Part shown: positions 55,001 to 61,200 of the stretch, piece by piece
Layout of the letters: every line of letters begins with the position of its first letter
How positions within the stretch are numbered: the stretch's first letter is position 1
Assembly: GCF_000186865.1 (NCBI RefSeq)
Contig: NW_008705566.1
Span: 2,411,699-2,475,698 of the forward strand
Source: Aureococcus anophagefferens
Taxonomy: Eukaryota > Sar > Pelagophyceae > Pelagomonadales > Pelagomonadaceae
DNA length: 64,000 nt
Direction: 5' to 3'
Translations under genes and position numbers: made by a program
Notes under the pieces: model-generated
Told to the model about the DNA's origin: nothing
The model's database searches: none
Seen by the model: the letters and a program-made list of their open reading frames with translations, nothing else

Positions 55001-55421
55001 GTGCTTCGCGGCGGGGACGCGCGTGCGGCTCCGCGGCGGCGCGACGGCGCCCATCGAGCGCGTCGCGATCGGCGACGCGCTCGAGGGCGGCCGCGCCGTC
55101 GCGACGTTGCGCTTCGCCGGGGACGCGGCCGCGCCCCTCGTCAACGTCAAGGGCGTGCTCGTCACGGAGGACCACGCGGTCCAGGTCGACGGCGGGCGGT
55201 TCGTGCGAGCGCGCGACGCGCCGGGCGCGTCGCGCGCCGGCGGCGCCACCGGGGTCGTCTACGACCTCATCACGACGGACCATCGCATCGGCGTCGTCGC
55301 GGACGACGGCTCCGTCCTCGTGTGCGCCGACTACCTGGAAGTGCCCGAAACCGCCGCGGCCTACGACGCCATGCTGGCGCGCCTCAACGGGTCGACCCGC
55401 GCGATCGCGGCGGCGATGTAA
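53663..55421 (+). CDS. TM-anchored EF-hand protein with C-terminal Hint (hedgehog/intein) domain
   Basis: Exon 1 is 53663-53965 and exon 2 is 54033-55421; the 67-bp GT-AG intron is in phase 0; 563 residues. Residues 1-110 contain two 'W..L......LGY....W' units (LGWTYENWKTGYPPKPW; WGELS|TAARDAAMRLGYDGRLWD), common in stramenopile proteins. A TM helix is at ~137-157. EF-hand-like repeats at ~230-385 include SAADLGHDEVLTFAEF, VDEDRNQAIEHHEL and YGDENGMITKESF. A Gly14 run precedes the Hint domain: Cys425 in CFAAGTRVRLRGGATAPIERVAIGD, and T479-E-D-H482 (VTEDHAVQVDGG), then YDLITTDHRIGV. Hint domains self-cleave or splice at the Cys, so the EF-hand part may be released or modified. The start was chosen for its basic, mitochondria-like N-terminus. 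Confidence 0.75.
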
Positions 55422-55469
55422 GCGGTTACGCGAGGGCGGGGAGGAGCATCAGCGGCGGAGGGGCGAGCG

Positions 55470-57236
55470 TCACTTCCGGCACGACTCCTTGGACTTCTTG
55501 GAGAGGAGCGAGGCGACGACGCCGCGGGGCGGCGTCGGCGGCCGCGTCGGGCTCGGCGGCGGCGGCGGCTTGGCCGCGCGCGACCACTTGCTCTTCATCG
55601 CGGCCTTGGCGGTGCCGCGGTACGCGTTCCGCGGCGCCGGCGCGGCGCCCCCCTCGCACGCGGCGTCGTCCTCGTCGTCGCTGTCCGACATGCAGCGCTG
55701 CATCTGGTGGCCCATCATCTTGCTCACGAGCTGCTTCTTGCCGCGGCGCTCGTAGGTGCGCGCGTCCCGGACCGACTCGACGACGAGGTCGAGGTCGAGC
55801 TTGAGGCGCGACACGAGGCCCGCGTGCGCCGCCGAGGCCGGGCACGCGGCGACGCGCGCCTTCATAGCCTCGAGGCCCGACCGGGCCTCGTCGATGCGGC
55901 CCGCGTCCGCGTGCGCGCGCGCGGCCTTGAGCGCGTCCGCGGTGTCGAGCCGCGCGCGGTGCACGGCGATGCGCTCGTTCGGCGCCGCGGACGGCGCCCG
56001 GGCGGCGTCGACGCGCACGCCGGCGGCGGCCGCCGCGCTGACGACGTCGCCCGTCGCCGCGGCGACGTAGCTGAGCGAAAAGTCGACGGCCGCGGATCCG
56101 TCGTCGACGACGAGGTCCACGAGGACGTCGCGCTCCTCCTCCGCGAAGATGTCGCCGAGGGGCACCGTCCAGTGATTGTCGTCGACGCGCGTCGCGCCCT
56201 CGCGGCGGACGCGCGCGATCGTGGCGCCCGTGGCGCGGACGTCGACGACGCAGTTCTGGCCCACGACGCTCATCAGGCCGCCGAGGCAGTCCGCGAAGGC
56301 GCCGACGACGCGGTCCGCGTCCTCGATAAAGTAGTAGGAGCCCTTTCCGTCGCCCGCTGCGGCCGCGACGGCCTGGAGCAGGTCCGCGTTGTGGTCCGTG
56401 CCGTAGCCGAAGGTGTAGAGGCTCGTCGTCGTGCCCGCCAGCAGCTTCGTCGTCGCGTTGACGAGGGCCGCATCGTTCGTGACGCCCGCGTTCGCGTGGC
56501 CGTCCGTGAGGAGGAGCACGGTGCGCACGCGCTCCAGGGCGTTCGGCGCCGCGAGGAGCTCGAGGCCCCGGAAGAGGCCGCCGCTCAGGTTCGTCGTGCC
56601 CCCCGGGCGGAGGCGCCGCACCGCGGACTCGGTGGCGCCGGACACGGGCAGGAGCTCGAGGTTCGTGGCGACGTTGTGGTCGAAGGTGACGAGCCCGAAG
56701 CGGTCCGTGGCCCGGAGCTCCCGGACGAGGAGCTCCGTCGTCTCCTTGCAGAGCTCGAGCTTCCGGTCGCAGCCCATGCTGCCGCTGCGGTCGAGGACGA
56801 CGACGACGTCGACGTCCGGGCGGCGGCCCTCGGGGACGGCGGAGGCCTCGATCGTCGCCGCCAGCGTCACCGTCGCGCCCGCCGCGGCGACGAAGTCGCG
56901 CTCGGCCGCGGCGGTCAGCGTCAGCGCGGCCGGCGCGGCCGGCGCGGCGTCGACGGCCATGGGCTCCGGCTCCGGCGCGGCCGCGGGCGCGTCTTCGCCG
57001 TCGACGACGCGGCCGCCACGGACTCGCAGGCAGACGTCGATGACGTCCGTGTCCTGGATTGAGTAGTCGCCGAGGGTGCGGCCGTCCTCGAGGGCCCGGC
57101 CGCGAGATAGCAGATGCTGGTGCTCGATGGGCAGCCCCATGCCGTCCTCGACGGACTGCTTGAGGGAGGCGACGGTGTCCGTCGGCGCGACGTCGAGGGT
57201 GGAGGTGGCGCCCGCGGACTGGATGAAAAGCTGCAT
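55470..57236 (-). CDS. Ubiquitin-like / von Willebrand factor A protein with Vwaint-like C-terminus
   Basis: 588 residues, ATG at 57234-57236. Residues 1-75 are a ubiquitin-like fold (MQLFIQSAGATSTLDVAPTDTVASLKQSV ... LLSRGRALEDGRTLGDYSIQ) ending LRVRGG at 70-75, so it could in principle be cut like a polyubiquitin junction. A VWA domain follows with an intact MIDAS (D149-x-S151-x-S153 in LDRSGSM), T in GGTTNLSGG and D in LLLTDGH. A beta-sandwich and a helical segment (IAVHRARLDTADALKAARAHADAGRIDEARSGLEAMK ... GKKQLVSKMMGHQMQR) resemble the Vwaint region. The tail is Pro/Lys-rich. VWA-Vint-Vwaint proteins in other eukaryotes usually carry a Hint domain between VWA and Vwaint; none is seen here, but the neighbouring convergent gene ends in one. 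Confidence 0.78.
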   Translation of the reverse strand: MQLFIQSAGATSTLDVAPTDTVASLKQSVEDGMGLPIEHQHLLSRGRALEDGRTLGDYSIQDTDVIDVCLRVRGGRVVDGEDAPAAAPEPEPMAVDAAPAAPAALTLTAAAERDFVAAAGATVTLAATIEASAVPEGRRPDVDVVVVLDRSGSMGCDRKLELCKETTELLVRELRATDRFGLVTFDHNVATNLELLPVSGATESAVRRLRPGGTTNLSGGLFRGLELLAAPNALERVRTVLLLTDGHANAGVTNDAALVNATTKLLAGTTTSLYTFGYGTDHNADLLQAVAAAAGDGKGSYYFIEDADRVVGAFADCLGGLMSVVGQNCVVDVRATGATIARVRREGATRVDDNHWTVPLGDIFAEEERDVLVDLVVDDGSAAVDFSLSYVAAATGDVVSAAAAAGVRVDAARAPSAAPNERIAVHRARLDTADALKAARAHADAGRIDEARSGLEAMKARVAACPASAAHAGLVSRLKLDLDLVVESVRDARTYERRGKKQLVSKMMGHQMQRCMSDSDDEDDAACEGGAAPAPRNAYRGTAKAAMKSKWSRAAKPPPPPSPTRPPTPPRGVVASLLSKKSKESCRK

Positions 57237-57376
57237 GGTGTTGTGCGTGTGATTTGTGTTTGGACTGGCATCGTTCTATAGCACAGCCGAAGAATGTTCG
57301 CGAGGTTTGTATCTAAACACTGACTGTAGTTCAATTTGTATTTTGCATCGCATCTTGCATCGGGGGCTGCCTCGTC

Positions 57377-58219
57377 ATGAGCTCGCTCGACGCCGCATTT
57401 ATGGACAAGTACCTGCAGCGCGTGGGCATCGACGACGATGCGTCATTGTCGGCAAACTACGAGACGCTCGCAAAGATTATGGAGGCCCAGTCGCGCTCGA
57501 TTCCCTTCGAGAACATCGATGTTGTATGCGGCAAGACGATCTCCATCGTGCGCAGCGACATCGCGCGGAAGCTCATCGACGAGCAGCGCGGCGGCTACTG
57601 CTGGGAGTTGAACGCGCTGTTGCAGATGGCGCTGGAAGCTCTCGGTTTCAAGGTGGCGCCGATGATGTGCCGCGTGCGCTGGAACAAACCGAGCGATGCG
57701 GACGGTCCTGTCTCGACGTACACGCACATGGCGCTTCGCGTTGTGATTGGAGGCAAAGCTTGGCTCGCTGACGTCGGTTTCTCGGGCGTCAATTCGATCG
57801 CGCCCGTGGAACTGAACCACGAAGTCGAGCAGAAACGCCCCGAGGGCACGTTCCGCATCTCGCGCGAGGGAGACTACTCGGCGCTGCAGCTCTCGGTCAA
57901 GGGCGCCTGGTCCAGCCTCTACAAGTGGCGCGACGAGCCCGCCGCCCTCTGCGACCAGGAGGCCGCGAATTGGTACAGCTGCACGTTCCCGACCGCGCGG
58001 TTCACGACGTCGTTTTTCGTTTGCCGCGTCGTCGGACACGAGCGCCACCACATCCTCAACGGGGAGTACTGCGTGCGCGAGGGCCACGGCGCCGATCGCG
58101 CGACGACCAAGCGGCGCATCCGAGACGAAGCGGACCTCCGCGACCTGCTCGCCGCGGTCTTCGGCCTCTGTCTCGCGGCCGGCGCGCACCCGGGCCTCGG
58201 CCGCTACCTCACGAAGTAA
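57377..58219 (+). CDS. Arylamine N-acetyltransferase (NAT), lower-GC gene
   Basis: 280 residues, ATG at 57377. The NAT fold is clear: YLQRVGIDDDASLSANYETLAKIMEAQSRSIPFENIDV, RGGYCWELNALLQMAL with catalytic Cys75, STYTHMAL with His117 and WLADVGFSG with Asp132 forming the triad, and FPTARFTTSFFVCR near the end. NAT enzymes move acetyl groups from acetyl-CoA to arylamines or hydrazines in the cytosol. The similarity is closest in style to bacterial NATs (length ~280, RGGYCWELN). The gene uses more A/T-ending codons than its neighbours, which fits, but does not prove, acquisition from bacteria. It is divergent from the UBL-VWA gene. Confidence 0.9.
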   Translation: MSSLDAAFMDKYLQRVGIDDDASLSANYETLAKIMEAQSRSIPFENIDVVCGKTISIVRSDIARKLIDEQRGGYCWELNALLQMALEALGFKVAPMMCRVRWNKPSDADGPVSTYTHMALRVVIGGKAWLADVGFSGVNSIAPVELNHEVEQKRPEGTFRISREGDYSALQLSVKGAWSSLYKWRDEPAALCDQEAANWYSCTFPTARFTTSFFVCRVVGHERHHILNGEYCVREGHGADRATTKRRIRDEADLRDLLAAVFGLCLAAGAHPGLGRYLTK

Positions 58220-58251
58220 GGCCTCAACCCCGCTACCTCACGACGTAACGT

Positions 58252-61200
58252 TTAGTCGTCCTCGTCCATGGCCGCCTGCTGCTTCTGCACGTAGGCGCGC
58301 GCGAGGTCCTTGACGGCGTCCGCGGACGCGGCGTCGCCGTGGGCCTCCTCGAAGGCGGCGAAGCGCTTGAGCGCTGCGCGCATGGCCTTGGGCGGGAGGT
58401 TGACGCCCGCGAGGCGCATCTGGATCGCGCGCGCGTGAGCGACGTCGCCGGCCTTGAGCGACTTGGCGACGTAGAGCTGCCAGAGGTCCGCGCGCTTGGG
58501 CCACTTGGCGAGCGTCGTGTCGAAGAGCGTGCGGCCGCGGTCCGCGGAGCCGACGTCGAGCTCGAGGCAGGCGAACTTGGCCAGGAGCGACGCCTCGGCC
58601 TTGGGCCCGCCGTCGGCGCAGGCCTGGACCGCGCGGTCGAGCACCGCGCGCGCGTCGTCGGCCGCGCCGGCCAAAAGCCGCGACCGGCAGTGCGCGAGCC
58701 AGACGTCGTCGGGCGTCGCGCCCTGGCGGCGGCTCCGCTTCTCCGCGCGCGCGTAGGCGGCGTCGGCGGCGTCGTAGTTCGACGTCTCCTCGTGGAGCGC
58801 CGCGAGCTTGAGGAGCACGCGCGTCGGGTCCGCGTTCTTCGTGGCCCGGTCCACCGCGGCGCTCAGCGACTTGGCGTCGCCGTGGTCCCGCTCGTGGGCG
58901 AGGAGCGCGGCCCAGGCCTCGAGGCGCTGGGCCTCCTCGCGGTAGCCGATCTTCTTGAGCGCCCGCTCGAGGACGCCGCGCGCGCCCGTCGCGTCCGATT
59001 CCGTCACCAGGAGCTTCGCGTAGGCGATCCACGTCGCCGCGGCGTTCCACTCCGTCACGAGGAGCCGCTCGTAGTCCTCCGCCGTGCGCGGGCCCGCGTC
59101 CGCGAGCAGCGCCGACTCCGCCGCGTCCGCCTCGTCGTCGAGCGCGGCCTCCGACGTCTCCGCCTTCTTCGCCTTCTTCCGCGACGGCGCCGCGGGCGCG
59201 TCCTCCTCCCAGCGCAGCGCGCCCGCCTCCTCCTCCTCCTCCTCCTCCTCCTCCTCGTCGAGGTCGTCGTCGGACTCGTCGTCGTCGTCGCCGGACTCCT
59301 CGGCCTCGTCCTCGACGAGCCCGCCGACGTCGTCGCCCTCCTCTTCGTCCGAGTCCTCCTCGTCGTCGTCGTCCTCCTCCATGGCGTCGTCGTCGTCGCC
59401 GCTGTCGTCGGCGAGGAGGGCGTCGGCGCGCGCGAGCGCGTCGTCGTCGCCGTCCGAGTCGTCGTCGTCGGACGCGTCGGCCATCGCCGCGTCGTCGCCG
59501 TCGAAGTAGGACGGCTTCAGGCCCAACGAGAGCTTGCGGCGGCCGCCGGGCTCCGCCGGCTCATCGATCTTCAGCACCTTGGCCTTGACGCGGTCGCCCT
59601 TGGCGAAGAGCGTCGCCACGTCCTTCACAAAGTCGTCGCTGAGCTGCGACTTGTGCGCCAGCCCCGACGCGGCGTCGCGCGGCGCGTCGTCCAATTTCAC
59701 GAAGACGCCGTAGGCCTCGACGCGCGTCACGAGGCCCGTGAGCACGTCGCCGACGTCGATCGACGCGACGACGGCGCCCTCCTTGTCGATGGCCGACGGC
59801 CTCAGGCTCAGGTCGAGCTTGCCGTCGTCGGCGACGCGCGTCACGACGGGCGCGACGAGGCGCCCCACGGGGAACGTTCCCGGGACGTCGGCGACGTAGG
59901 AGTCGGCGAGGTCCTTGAGCAGCACGCGGCCGACGACGTTCCGCGCGAGCTCGACGAAGACGCCGGCCTTCTTGTCCGCGCCGACGACGAAGCCCGGCCG
60001 GACGTCGCCGACTTTGGGCTTCGCGTCGGGCGCCGTCGACGCCCGGGCGAGGCGGCTCGGGCGCAGGGACACGTGCGCCGTGCCCTTGACCATCTCCAGG
60101 ACGACGCAGCGGACGGCGGCGCCCGGGGCCGGCCCGCGGGGCCGGTCGGACCAGGCCCCGGCGTCCGCGAGCTCCGTCGCCGCGCAGACGCCGTCGACGG
60201 AGCCCGGCAGGGAGAAGGCCGCGTCGAGCTCGCCGAGCTGCTTGCGGCCCCGGCGCGGCGCGAGGCCCTCGACGGCGACGGCGACGACGACGTCGCCCGG
60301 CGCGAGCGCCCTCGGCGCGCCGGCGCCGTCGAGCCACGACGTCACCGCGTGCTTGCTGCCCGGCGCGGCGGCGACGTCGACGCGCGCGGCGCTCCGCGCG
60401 GCCTCGAGGGCCGCCGCGCCCGCGGCCTTGGCCGCGGCGTCGTAGAAGGCCGGCGGCTCGTCCGCGCCGGCCGTCGCGGCCTCGTAGGCCGCCTGCGCGA
60501 GGTCCGCGAGGGCCATGCGCGCCTTGAGCGCCGGCGCGAGGGCGACGCAGACCTGGGCGTCGGCGTCGCCCGCCGGGAGGCAGGCGCCCGAGGCGCCCGC
60601 CTGCGCGAGGTACGCCGCGACGTCGTCGGCGCCGCGGCCCTTCCGCGCGCACTTTTTGCCGAGGCCGAGGTCCAGGAGCGTCAGGCCCTTGTCCTGGCGC
60701 TTGGCCAGGAGCACGCAGTGGAGCACGGCGCCCTGGCGCACGTCGTGGAACGGGTGGGCCGCGCCGAGCGTCGACGACGGCTCCGTCATCGCCTCGGGCG
60801 CGTCCGAGACCCGCGCGACGGACGCCACGAAGCAGTCCGACGCGTGGAGCTGGCAGCGCACGCGCGCGTCCTCGCCGCCCTCGACGCGCACGCTCAGCGC
60901 GATGGCCTCGGCCGACACCTTGATGACGCGGCCGTGGACCGCGTCTCCGACCTCGAGCGCCGCGACGTCCGTGGCCGGCAGGTGCTTCTTGCCCGCGGGC
61001 CGCCGCGCGCGCTCCTCGTCGCCGGCGTCGGGGTCCACGGCGATGGACCCGCGGCGGTGGCGCGGCTGGTCCTCGGCGTGCGCGTCGACGGCCGCGTGGA
61101 CGACGGCGAGGTGGCCGAAGGGGCTACCGCCGAAGCGCGGCTCCGCGGCTCCCGGCCGCGCGACGACGAAGCCCTCGACGGCCGCGGGCACGGCCTCGCC

